Below are positions 11,701 to 23,171 of a stretch of 64,000 nt of DNA, piece by piece. The DNA is taken from positions 126,501 through 190,500 of the forward strand of contig NC_091884.1 of NCBI RefSeq assembly GCF_019399895.1. Reading direction: 5' to 3'. Every line of letters begins with the position of its first letter. Within the stretch, counting starts at the first letter, position 1. Under the pieces are notes generated by a model. That model did not search any database. It had not been told where the DNA came from and saw only the letters and a list, made by a program, of their open reading frames with translations. Both the position numbers and the translations under genes were made by a program. This stretch comes from Cardiocondyla obscurior (lineage: Eukaryota > Arthropoda > Insecta > Hymenoptera > Formicidae).

Positions 11701-14700
11701 TCCAAGATGACTTCCTGGGAGCTGGAAAGTAAGAAAGACATTATGATTCCGCGGGATTCGGAAAAAGCCCGAGAAACAGCGATCTTCTCGGCGGCTGAAC
11801 GTGCCTGTTCCTCGCGAACTGTCAATGAATCTTCGTCGTGCGTAAACTTAAACAAGAGCAAGCAGGTTCGCCGGACGAGAGTTTGCGGAACTGTTGGCTG
11901 AACGGGCTGAACCTAGTTTTGCGTATGCTGGGTACGATAACGATCTCGACGAGTGAATCGATTGATCGTACTCGGCGATTTATTTCGCCATAGTCGAGAT
12001 GTTACTCGCGAATAACCGTTACCCATCGTATACGTAGTACGTACCGTACTTCAGTTGTTACTTGGCAGTTGTTACTTGGCGGGTTTGTCAGCGACCCAGA
12101 AATAGGCCGCGTCTTATTCTAACCTAATCAATTATTACGCGCAGTCTCTTCCGCGAGTTTTCCATCAGAGTTCGAACAATCAACGACGCCTAGTCAGCGT
12201 ACCGTTCAGATGTATACCCCTTTACCGTAAGGATAAGAACTAAGAATATCGTTTCCACGGTCGCGTAATTAGACGCGTAAAACGATATAGTTGCCGTCAA
12301 GGTCGATGAAATTTCCGTGGCTGTTGACCAGTAATTTGTCGCATTAAACTCATTAAAGCATACTTCCGCGCCGCACGAAGAAAAATATTTTACTACACGT
12401 AAGAAAATTTTTTTTCTATTCTAGTATAAGTTTGGGTGAATATATAGTATAGTCCCCACTTTAGTAAGTATGTATAGTATATTTTAGCCAAGAATATTAA
12501 ATTAAAACAAGAATTTACTTTACTTTACTTACTACATAAAGTCGGCATAAAAATAGAGTATTATATGCTCGGAAAGATAATTAATTCTTGTTTCGAATAA
12601 ACGATAATGAGAATCTTTAACATTTATGATAAGTATTTCTTAAAACTATTATCGAGAATATATTCTTGGTTAAAGACAGTTATTACTTAAAAGAAGGAAA
12701 AATGAATTGAATAATTGCATTTCTTTACAGTAGAATAATATTTTTCTCAGAATTACGTCTGGCTGCTTTGTGATTCAGATTCATAGGCATATCAAGTTTT
12801 CTAAAAATATCCAGGATATTTTTCCGGGTTTTAGGAGAGTGCCCGATGTAAAAGACACCTCAAATAAAAACTATATTTTTTTTTTACATGCAAAAATATA
12901 GGTGGCAAATGGAACGCGTTTTTGTATCTTTATCTTCTTTCCTTTCAGGCGGACAAGTAGACGAGCGAGTGACTCTTTTCGTAAAGAATCGGATGCTAAT
13001 AAATATCACGTAACTCGATAAGTGGGCAACGACGATTATTCAGTTGCAACATTACGCCGGGATTGTTGTTTATCTCGCTGCACACAATTATGCTAATCCT
13101 TTCGCAGTTTATCACTTAGCGTACTTGAACAATCGTCCGGATGCAGAACGTAAAACGTACGGTAGAGCATACTCATCGTGCTTGGATGCGAAAGATAGAA
13201 ACCGGGGGGGAATAGTATTCTGTTTCGTATGACTTCTCATTCCGAATGACGCTTAATTACCACACCGTTTATACTGGTTACTTAATGGTAATTAATGATT
13301 ATACATTTCCTTTTGGCAGAAATATGCAGCGGAGCGTACTACGGGAAACTGATCGGCAAGCTGTCTCAATTTCACCATGGCGTGAGCGGCGAAGTTTATG
13401 CTGTCGACGCGAGAACGCTGTTTATTAAAGATTTTACTTACGATGGCGAAGGCCCAGGTGGGTACATCGATACTCGCGGATCGGATTCTTTTTTTTTTTT
13501 TTTTACAATCAATCCATACCTGAATTTCAATATCGAGCAGTCTACGTTATATTTTTTATTCGATCGCGATATGAAACAATTGGCACAATGAGATTGGAAA
13601 TTCGAAAGATCAAGGTACGAGTAAACATCAGTTTGATGGGCAATGCATAAAAAGTAAGTGTCGCCGGTTGTTTTGTGTCGTATTTCTGGAATAATGCGAG
13701 GGAAAGAAAGAAAAAAAAAACGGGAAAACTTTCCCTCGGCCTGATAATAAATAATAAAGCTGACCGCGATCGACTTTTATGCCGGAAAAAACTTTCCCGA
13801 ATCTCTCTGGCACGCGCATTCGTGACGTGTTAATAGCCTGCCTGACTGCTCGAGATGCCCGTTCTCCATTAATGAGATATATCTAGATGCTTATTAGAGC
13901 TTCACAATCTGAAACCGTGTTACGTGTTTGCTATCTGCTCGTTCATACCAAACCGTTTGTCATCATTGACGGCAGGAGCTCGTTACATAAATCTTTTATC
14001 GACTTTATTAAACAATTGTTTACCGATTACATTAACGAAGAGTGCTCTATTCTTTCAGCTGCCTTTTTTTACGCTGGAAATAGCAAGAGTCCGGGCAATA
14101 ACGGATTCCGGGTGCGAGACGAGCGCGGAACGTAAGTAAGGCTGACAATATATTCCTCTATAGACTGTGCGGTAATTAAAAATGTAATTTAATTAAATGC
14201 ATCTACAACAATTTATATTTGTCGAGTAAAACTATCAATTTCTGAGCGATTCTTTACGCGCAATTAATTTTTCCTTTCGCTCGACAGCACAAACGTCCTA
14301 AAACGGTACCGCAAGAAGGACATTACGCTGACCTTACCAGACGGCAAGACCTTGAATAACATTAAATGGTTTTCGGTCTGGTGCGACGAATTCTCAGTAA
14401 GTAACGGATGCATGCTCGTGACCTTGGATCACACGCGATATCGGACTGTGCGTGCTCGTCGTAGACGGGAAACCGGTATCATTTTCTCGAGTTACAACTT
14501 TCACACTCGTGCGGACTTAACGGTCGTCTGAATCCGTGTGTCAAGTGAATAGAATATAATAGAATACAGTACGAGTGTCTTGACGAAACCCCGTCGCAAG
14601 TTTTCTCGCATAAGATTATCAAATTAATAAAATTGTTTAAACACTTAGGAATTTTAAATCTCCCCCGCTTAGAATTTCTTTGATTAAAAATCTTCATCAA

Positions 14701-17700
14701 TTTCTCTTATTAGTCGAGTAACTCTTCGGTCATTTTAAATTTTTTTAATAAGTCTCGACGAGTTAACAATCAATGATCCGATTGGCAAACCTTTGGATTA
14801 ATATAATTTTTGTTTAGGTGAACTTTGGCGACGTCAAGATACCACGAGGCTTCGATTATCCAAAACCGCAGAAATTGAAGGCATTGAGCGGCATACATGG
14901 CGTTAGTTCGGAACCAGTTGTTATCGTGGACGCTCAGACTTTTTTAATACCCACTTTCAGCTATGACGGAGAAGCACCTGGCAAGTTTTTTCTTTTCTTT
15001 TTTTTTTTTTTTTCTATCGAAGCAATCACGACAAAGGTGACGACGAATGTTAACGTTGGCGTTTTACAGATGCTAAGTTCTGGGTGGGCGCCGGACCGAA
15101 CCCTTCGCCGCAGGGTATCAGAGTGCCCGACGAAAATGGAAAAGAAGAGCCTTTGCGTCGTTACAATCGTAAAACGATCGTGTTAACATTACCAGGCGAT
15201 TTGACCGTTCATCAGCTTGGCCACTTCGGAATATGGTGCGAGGCCTTTGCCGTCGACTTTGGCCACGTGCAGATCCCGCACAACCCAAACGTACCGCCGT
15301 CTCTCAAAATGTTGGGTGTTTCGCCACAGGTATACAGGCTATACGTATTTTATTCAACAGGATGTATTTCACAGTAAACTATCTCTTTCTCAGAAATAAA
15401 TAGAATTTATCGAGACAAATAAAAAAGTTCTAAATTATATTTTAGACGGTGCTTGAAATAGGCGATGCAATATTAGGTTTTTAAACATTTATATCTCGGC
15501 TATTATTGTGAAAAAAAATATAAAATTAGACTTTCTTAATTTGTCTCGATAAGTTCTCCCCACTTCCGAAAAAAAGATAATTTACTGTAGAGCATCTTAA
15601 CGAAAGGGAGAATGGGATAGATACATTAGCACGTAGCTCGTATAGTAGTGCACTGTCATTGCTTCGTGCGATTTATTATATCATTTAAATCACATTCGCA
15701 TTTCATCCATTCTAACAGATCGTTATTCTCTACTTTGGCTTTTTTTCCTTCATCTCTGACTGCAAGTGACTTTAATCCAACTGACAGCGTGAACATAGTG
15801 ATCGTCAATCTTCCTTTCTAAGGAACTTAGACTTTCGGTGTTGTTTTAGTTAAATTTTTTACGATTAAACAGTTTTATTAACGACAAGAATATATCAAAT
15901 TTGCCTCTGCAGCTTGTTATTAAAATACGCTTAAATTTTTACACAAAAATCTATTTAAAAGTTTATTAAGAAAAAAGTTTTGTTCCGCAATTTTCTTATC
16001 AACTCTGTTCATTTTACTTACTCTACGCGAGCGTTCTCAGTCCTCTGGACATTTCTATAAATGGATAAAAAGCCTGTCTCTGTCCTTGTGTTGCAGAACG
16101 TGCATCGCGGAGGGCAGGGACAGTTGGGAGCGCTAACAAACGCATACGAGATCTCTTCTTTCGCTTCCTCGTCACCTAGCCCCTTCGCAATCTCGTTTCC
16201 AAGTTCGCTTTCGCAACAACACCAACGACCTACGACCTATCGGCCGCTCCTACGCCGTGACGATCAGTTCCATGCCGTGGAATCTGTCAGACAGGCGGAT
16301 GAGCTTCGTCAGACTCATTCCCCCGCCTACTCATCCGTTGTCGCGGATTATCAGGATCAGTTTTATCGCACGACCGATGCTAACGTAGCATCGTCAACGT
16401 CATCCCCGTATCGTCATACCCAACCAAATTCGTACGCGAGGCTTTTACATTTCCAAGGCGACAGAAGGATCGACTCCTTCGTGCGTTACTAAATGCGCGA
16501 CATACCCCGACCCAGAGTTTTTATTCCACGCAAAAAGATGTTCCTCCTTCCCTCTCTTTCGTGCCGCTCCGTAAAAACAAGTTTCGATCTTGAATTTTTC
16601 GTCTCGAAACTTCCTCATACGACGACGTATCGTTATATTATTTTCTTTCGCTATTATCTCGATCTGCTGTTGGACTTTTATCTTTTTTTTTTTTTTTTAC
16701 CCATAAATTGTTGAGGAAACGGCACACTTCTCGCAAGCATCTTTCGCTAGTTTCTACACTAAATTAATAGTTGTAAAAAAGAATGAGGAATTTCTTGAAT
16801 GTCCACTTTTGCTTTAACAAATGTTTTACATAAAAATTTCACCTGCTATTTGGAGAGTCTCAAATTTCTTTTTTACGTATGTATATATATATGTATATAC
16901 TTACGCGGGTGATATATAAAATAATATATATGTATATATACACACGCATACACGACTTACATGTGCATGCGTGTACTATATTTTTGATATTTTTGTACTT
17001 ATTTTCTACATACATATTTTATATTATTTTATCAAATAAACACGTTTTGTACAAAGCTCTGAGCTTTGCATATATTTCCAAGCATGATCTTAGCAGATTA
17101 GTAATTGTCTATTAAAGCTGTTCTACGTTTGTAATTATTTTATTTTAAAATAATTGCTTTCGCACGAGAATTAAATTTAGAGCAACCACAAAAGTAACGA
17201 ATAGATAAAATGAGAAGAAGCCGCGCGTGTTCTTTAAACTCGAATAAATATGGATAATACTTTGTGATATCAGGTAAACTGTTTATAAATTTAATTCCGC
17301 TTGATTATACTTTGTAGATAGATGCAAATAAAGAAAGATTGATGTGATTTCAGTCGAAGCTTAACTGCGAGGTCCTTGAAGACAGCACAGCGTTTGAAGT
17401 GCGATGGGCAGTGGCCGGTGACAGTATCGTCGTTCAGCTCGTCGCGCGCTTAGGTAAATATCGACAATTTGCATTAAAAGTGTGTGGCTTCGAGATTTAA
17501 CGTGATCTTTACGATTAATTGTGTTTTAACAGATGCCGGGCAGTATATGTCCTTTGGCTTATCCGCGGACATAGACAGAAGCACTATGGTTGGCGGGGAC
17601 GTTACCGTGGCCTGGGTCGACAAGCAAACTCTACAGGGATACGCCGTTGATTATTTCCTAGACGCCAAGTCTCAGTGTTCGGGACGCCGTGGCAGCTGTC

Positions 17701-20700
17701 CGGATAAGCGTATACAGGTGATGATTAAATTCTCTATCAATATATTTTTACAAGTTGTTTCCTTCGTAATGAAATAACTTGTTCTCTTACAGGAGAACAC
17801 GGACTCGGTGCGGCTGTTGAACGCGGCGATGGTGAACGGTTACAGCATCGTCACGTATCAAAGACCGCTAAAGGCCAGCGATGAATTGGACCGACCAATC
17901 TTTACAAACATATCGCAAGCTATAATCTGGGCCATCGGGCCGCTGAACGACCGACAGGAAGTCAGTTTTCACAGCAGCTACCTGAAAACCGATCGGTTTA
18001 TCGAGTTCGGCAGACCGCCCTCATGGAATTGCCCGATGCCAGATCAAGATTATCAGCCGCAAGCCACTCAAGTAAGCAATTAAGCGTAGTTAACCCTGAT
18101 AATTGTTCGTAATCGATTAAACTAGTGTCTGGCTTTTCAGCAAGTTTTTGCTTCAGGAAATAACTGAACAATTTTTAATTTTTGCAAAAAAATATATTTA
18201 ACTATTTGGTACATAATAATTGTATTTTTTTTTAATTGGTATTATCTTTTAAAAAATATATTAAAATAGGTTGTCACGAGAAGCCCGCAACGTATACAAG
18301 CAACTCCTGCACCGGCTTCTAAGAAGGGCGCTTGGGTAATACCACCGATTGAATGTTACGAGCCAGAAGATGGAGTTTTGTACGCGCAATTGGGACCTAC
18401 CGGAGGAAGACACGGTTACCCAGCTATTACCGGTAAAAAAAATAACTGCTCTCCTTTCAACGCAAAATTATATTTTGCTTAGTAATGTTGAAATATAATT
18501 TTGATCGGTGCTGCCTTCACTTTGAGATCGATTCGCTTTTTACCTTTTATATAAAAAGTAAAAGTACGTATTTTATTTTATATATTTAATTATATTGCTT
18601 GTCATATAGTTTTGGAAATTCGGAGCCCATTTAAACTTTCGCAAAACTAATCAAAATTCACACGGCACTCAATTCGCGAATCGCCCACGAGAAAGTCGGG
18701 GCCTGCGTGGGTCGCATCTGTATACCAAACCGGTATTCGCTTCACTTTCTCCAGGTCACGTCGGCTGGGGAATTTCTTGGTACATCAACGGATTGCTGAT
18801 ACCTGAGATTTATGTGGTGCGTGGACAGCGTTACACTTTCATCGTGGAAGCCGGTGAAGATCCCGACATCCCGGCACGTTATCATCCATTCTACATTACT
18901 GACGATCCAATCGGTGGCTACATCCACAAAACTGAAGAAGAAAAAGCGGTAAATGGTCTTGCATGTAAAATATTGTTAGAAAAAGAAAAAAAAAACATGA
19001 AAGATGAGTCTTGTACGGCGTTGTAATGGGTGTTTGCTTTGTGATCTTCGCAGAAAGTGAAAATATTCGCCGGCGTGCGCCGAGAAGGAGGCAAAGTCAT
19101 TCCCGAGGGGGTAGGTCGGCTGTGCAATTGGTTACCGGATCCAAATGCACCTGAAGCGGACACGTTTGATTCGTTTGGTGCTTACCAACGTATCTTGACC
19201 CTCCAGTGCGATCCTGGCGAACCCGGTTTCGTACAATGGACGCCCGACAAGAACACGCCAGACACAGTGTACTATCAGGTAATCGGATATCTGAATAATG
19301 ATGTGTACGTCCGAACAGATTTTTGATTTTGTACATGATATCTGTATACCGTGGTTTACTTGCAGTGCTTCTCACATCGTTATCTAGGCTGGAAGATCCG
19401 CGTTGTTGACAGCTGCGACAACAGCGAGGTTTCGGCGTCGGCGGCGAGCAGCGAGAAGCGCGAAGTGTATGCGGAACCGGACCGAGATCGTCAGGATCTA
19501 GAGTACGGCGCAAGTATTGCCGTGCCGAGCAAGGTAACGCCAACGGCGGAGTTTCTTCATCCACAGCATGCTCATCATTCTTACCGCGAATACGGCCACA
19601 GTTACCCCCATCGTCATTCGACGACTAACAGCAAGCTAAGCGCCTCGCATTCGCAGTCACTAACGAACGCCAATAACAATTACGATCGCTTGCAATTATC
19701 ATCATCATCATCGCCTGAAAACTCGCACGAGGCACGTCCGAAGGACGCTAGTCACGTTGACGAAGAAGCAGCTTTCCCGCGACAGCAGCAGGAACAGCAG
19801 CTGCAGCAACACAAGTCGCAGCAAAAACATCGCTCGGCTACGATCGTTCACGAACCGTCATCTCTTCACGCTGGAACTCATCTGACGGAGCTCGCGCGGG
19901 AGATTCAGCATACTTCCACTAACCAGGAATTGTCTAACCTCGTTGCAGATCACCAGCGATCGTCAGTGAGTCACGGGACGAAGTTGCCCTACGTATCGGC
20001 GGCCGTCAGCAACACTCAGCTACCGTTTTCCCGAGCGCCGCATCATTACGCAAGCAATTACCATCATTACGTCCGCCATCAGCTTTCCTCGCCTCCTTCG
20101 CGTTACTATCACCAGCTCGAGCCGCCGAGGACCCAATTGATGATCATCCGCCGACCGGTCACAACTTTAACGCCCCAAACGATGTTGCAGACGTTACAAC
20201 AGGCTGCTAATACAATATCAGGCGCGTTATCTTTACCGCTCCCGTTTTCGCTACCGTCTTCCTCGCCGCGGCCGATTCTCATCGAGCGCAAGAAGTTTGT
20301 ATATCGTCCTGTTGCGATAAGCACCCTCAAGACCACTGATAAAGCACCGCTGTCTGAAAAATTCACGGCGAAAATCGACACGAAACAACGCACGAAGCTC
20401 GAGGCGAAGATGGGATCGGTCTCGGACATTACCGAGAATCACCTAGGTCCTCCGTCCTCCACGTGGAAGATTCTGAAACCCGCGCGCAACACTGGCTTCA
20501 ATCCCGATTCCATCGTCATCGAGAGTGGCTTCAAACCAATCATCAGAAATGTAGTCGACCGAGCGGCCGACGTTGCGCAAAAGAGGCTCTCGGTCGCGAC
20601 GGGATCGTGGCAGGACGGGCCGCTCAGGAAGAACGGGGATTATCGTACGATCGACGAGTTCTCACCCGTCTTTGTGCCGTCAGTACCGGTAACGGGGTCT

Positions 20701-21282
20701 GCGTTTGCGGTCGACAGAAAGCGAAAAAAGAAGACGTCACCCACGCGCATTCCGCTCCGTTTCGACGATCTTGACGACATGGAGATGGCGGCCGATCTCA
20801 GATTGGATACCTATTATCTCCCGCCGATCGCCAAGACGAAGCCAGAGGAGCTGCCGTCACCCTCTTCTTCCGGTGTCCTCATCACCTACGACGGTAAGAA
20901 GCTGCGAGACTCGACCGGCTTGGCAAGATCCATCGCCGACCAGGCCGATTACCGCGGCAAGACCCGGCTGACCTCGGACATTCTCAGCAGAACGCCGCAG
21001 TTTGGTAAATTCCAGGGCGAGCTTCCGCCGCTGATTCCTGGCGAGATGCGTTCTAACGACTCGATTCCACTTTCCTCGTACGAGAACGGTCTGCCACCAC
21101 GCGAACTACTGCTACCAAAAACAAGTACGAGATTGAAGCTGATCGAGAGGTCCAAGAGATCACCCCTGTCAATGTCCAGCACGGATTTTCACCGCAGCGA
21201 CCGGCTCGACTCGGTCAACGGTGGAGCTCGCTTCAGCATCCTCGGATGGACCGTTCTGGTCGCGATTGCGATCGCGATCTGA
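8711..21282 (+). CDS. Skeletor: Skeletor (Knickkopf-3 type DM13-DOMON-cupredoxin protein), long isoform
   Basis: Exons: 8711-8798, 13320-13457, 14059-14131, 14288-14396, 14818-14980, 15070-15329, 17354-17453, 17533-17717, 17793-18071, 18270-18432, 18755-18948, 19054-19278 and 19366-21282; all join in frame to 1,297 residues. Order: signal peptide (hydrophobic run VGLIVALLLIAAA), first DM13 domain (starts at CSGAYYGKLIGKL), second DM13 (about 145-260), DOMON (about 285-450, with YMSFGLSADID and AVDYFLDAKSQC), cupredoxin-like domain (about 490-660, from YAQLGPTGGRHGYPAITG to YHPFYITDDPIGGY), then a 640-residue Ser/His/Gln-rich tail ending in a short hydrophobic segment (ILGWTVLVAIAIAI) that suggests a GPI or membrane anchor. 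Family members organise and protect cuticular chitin; Drosophila Skeletor was first described as a spindle-matrix protein. The intron after exon 5 has a GC donor. The first intron is 4.5 kb. Confidence 0.93.
11342..11376. repeat. (AATT)n microsatellite
   Basis: About nine tandem AATT units within the first, 4.5 kb intron of Skeletor. Confidence 0.9.
14981..15069 (+). other. GC-AG intron in Skeletor
   Basis: Between exon 5 (ends CACCTG) and exon 6 (starts ATGCTAAG) the only donor that preserves the conserved reading EAP-DAKFWVG is GCAAGT, with a normal TTTTACAG acceptor. GC-AG introns are a known minor class handled by the ordinary spliceosome; this one carries an otherwise perfect donor consensus. 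Confidence 0.75.
16097..16492 (+). CDS. Skeletor: Alternative terminal exon of Skeletor (short isoform tail)
   Basis: A good acceptor (pyrimidine run ending TTGTGTTGCAG at 16096) opens a frame that continues exon 6 (ending 15329, phase 0) for 131 codons to a TAA-type end at 16490-16492. Spliced this way the product would carry only the signal peptide and both DM13 domains plus a Ser/Gln/Tyr-rich tail, without DOMON or cupredoxin. From memory, alternative 5'-short transcripts are reported for the Knk3/Skeletor gene of Tribolium, which fits. It was not tested against transcripts, so use of this exon is an inference. Confidence 0.5.
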   Translation, partial: NVHRGGQGQLGALTNAYEISSFASSSPSPFAISFPSSLSQQHQRPTTYRPLLRRDDQFHAVESVRQADELRQTHSPAYSSVVADYQDQFYRTTDANVASSTSSPYRHTQPNSYARLLHFQGDRRIDSFVRY

Positions 21283-22170
21283 GAAATTGCGACGACTCCC
21301 CGTGTCCTCCGACGACGCACGTGCCGTATTTCCACGACAAGCACCGGAAGACGATCGTCTAGCCATGACACAGGATTGTTCGGGAATAGTAGACGATATA
21401 CTCGTACTCTCCAACTGCGTTAACACCGGGGAAGGCATTACTAACCACTGAGAAAACTGTTGGTTTTCTATACACTAGTACAATCCGCCTGCAATCAACC
21501 TCGCGTTTTTCTTGCTATTTTTCCTTCATTCTCTCAATCGTATTCCTTGCCTAATGATTAATCACCGTGGCAGATCAACGTTTCTCAACTCTAACCTTTA
21601 AATTAATTGAACAAGAAAAACTGAATTATTTAGTCACCTATACTTATTTTATTTTTCTGTTGCAGTATTGCAAAAAATAAAAAAACTGCAGTCTATACGT
21701 TTAATATTAAGTATTACAATTAAATAATGTTAAAAATAATTTAACAAAATATTTAAAAAAATTTAATGAAATATAAAATCTCCGATCTCAAATGTATTTG
21801 CGATAATGGTAAGTAAAAACGGTGAGTTATAACATAAAAAGACAGATACGCGAATATACTCGATCGATGTTTTAAAACCGCCGATTTACAGCTGGTGTAC
21901 GAGGCGTTTGCAGCAACAGGCACTTGTTGAGTTTTGCTGGCATATTTCCTGTAAATAAGTTTAAATATTTGTTAATAAAGGTAATCTTGACACAATTGTT
22001 TCCCAGTTGTTCTGTGCACCACTCTGTTTTCAGATAGAACGGAAAAAAGCTCAACCTCTGCCTTTTACTCAAAAATAATAAATATCCGAAAAATGTTATA
22101 CCTTGTTTCATTTACGCTGTACTTTAAAAAGATTCACCTCAGCTCAGTGATACTAATTAAAATAATATAT
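21283..22170. other. Skeletor 3' region and intergenic DNA
   Basis: AT-rich sequence after the Skeletor stop. An AATAAA-like A-rich stretch near 21675 could serve polyadenylation. No other gene was recognised. Confidence 0.4.
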
Positions 22171-22178
22171 AATAAAAC

Positions 22179-22288
22179 GCGAACTCGCAATCAAACAATT
22201 TAGGGAGCGCTGTGATTGGTCGACGCGTAATTTCCCTAGCGCGCCGACCAATCACAGCGCTTCATCGATCGCCTGATTGCGAGCTCGC
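22179..22288. repeat. Nested fold-back palindrome with CCAAT boxes, copy A
   Basis: Inner arms 22206-22222 (AGCGCTGTGATTGGTCG) and 22245-22261 are perfect 17-base reverse complements around a 22-base spacer. Outer arms GCGAACTCGCAATCA (about 22179-22193) and TGATTGCGAGCTCGC (about 22274-22288) also pair, with one mismatch. Each inner arm holds an inverted CCAAT box (ATTGG and CCAAT), the NF-Y consensus. It could be a MITE-like fold-back element, a duplicated bidirectional promoter core, or both. Confidence 0.8.
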
Positions 22289-22439
22289 AACAGACTTACG
22301 TGACATGTTCTACTGCAAACAAGAAGACACGCGACCACGCAAAGAGCATCGGTTTCGAGACGAAAACGTCGACAAACACGTCGAGGCATCCGCGTGTGTT
22401 CTCTCACGGTTCACCACCGTGTACCTGTGTCTAGTGAAA

Positions 22440-22490
22440 CGCTGTGATTGGTCGACGCCAAGTTTCCCTAGCGCGCCGACCAATCACAGC
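22440..22490. repeat. Fold-back palindrome with CCAAT boxes, copy B
   Basis: Second copy of the palindrome: left arm CGCTGTGATTGGTCG, spacer with the shared TTTCCCTAGCGCGC, right arm CGACCAATCACAGC. It starts about 235 bases after copy A, and the sequence that follows both copies is related (both contain a variant of CGAAACGAAAATGTCGA and GAGGCATCCG). The outer arms have decayed here. It ends about 105 bases before the ATG of the downstream spliced frame, where a CCAAT box would be expected in a promoter. Confidence 0.75.
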
Positions 22491-22594
22491 ACTCCATCGA
22501 TTGCCTGATAGCAGGTTGGTAACAGACTGTAACTCGTGCTATTGCGTATCACTAGAGGTCACGGCGAGCACGCGTTTACGAGTTCGAAACGAAA

Positions 22595-23051
22595 ATGTCG
22601 AGGCATCCGTGCGTCGTAGCCCGTTTCTCGTGTCGAACTCGAGGATTTAAGACGGTCGGGAGTGTCATGGACTATCTCGCGAGTGTCCAGATGACTCGGC
22701 AAGTGCTACCTGAGAGGAGGAGGAGGCCCAGGAAGGGTATCCTGCCCCAGCGGAGCAACCCAGGGGTAAGTAGTATCAATTTTCCTTCCGAATCACATTC
22801 TGAATTACATTACGAATTTACAATATAATTTTGTCATTTATTTGTTACAGATCAAGAGGACCTCCGCTGCTGTGCAGTGTTCAATGAGAAATAGTGCCGC
22901 ACGCCGATATCTAATTATACGAACCGTAGCTGGTTCGTCGGTCGCTTCGGGAGTGCCGTCAGTTATCGGACGCTTTTTACTACGATTATTTTTTTACGGG
23001 AGTGCCGAAAAAAAAAAACGCGCGATAGTGTCAACTTATTTTCGCGAGTAA
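22595..23051 (+). CDS. Hypothetical spliced reading frame downstream of the CCAAT palindromes
   Basis: ATG at 22595 opens 57 codons to a consensus donor (GTAAGT at 22766). The acceptor TTTGTTACAG ends at 22850, and exon 2 continues in the same phase for 66 codons to a stop at 23049-23051, giving a basic 123-residue protein with no family I recognise and no signal peptide. Exon 2 would run on to a donor at 23172 and join a third, non-coding exon at 23283-23326 (donor GTGAGT). The 3' parts of exons 1 and 2 are related to each other, both containing CTGAGAGGAGGAG and ending in GGAGCAAC. The locus may equally be a long non-coding RNA; coding status is unproven. Confidence 0.3.
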
Positions 23052-23171
23052 AATCACGGTCGGGGTGTTCGCGAGTGACTTGTGCGCGGAAGGACGACTC
23101 GTCACGACGTCGCAACTGAGAGGAGGAGCAGGCCCGGGACGGGCATCCTGCATCGGCGGAGCAACTTTTAG
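22668..23171 (+). repeat. Duplicated exon-like segment (two copies)
   Basis: Segment 22668-22765 and segment about 23070-23171 share CGCGAGTG, then CTGAGAGGAGGAG, AGGCCC, GGGYATCCTGC and CGGAGCAAC in the same order, each followed within a few bases by a splice donor. They look like an ancient tandem duplication of an exon 3' end together with its donor. Confidence 0.65.

Noticed and set aside
12949..13010. Acceptor-like site TTTCCTTTCAGGCGGACAAG in Skeletor intron 1 as an extra exon
   Set aside because: Joining exon 1 to it gives an in-frame stop within about 20 codons and skips nothing conserved.
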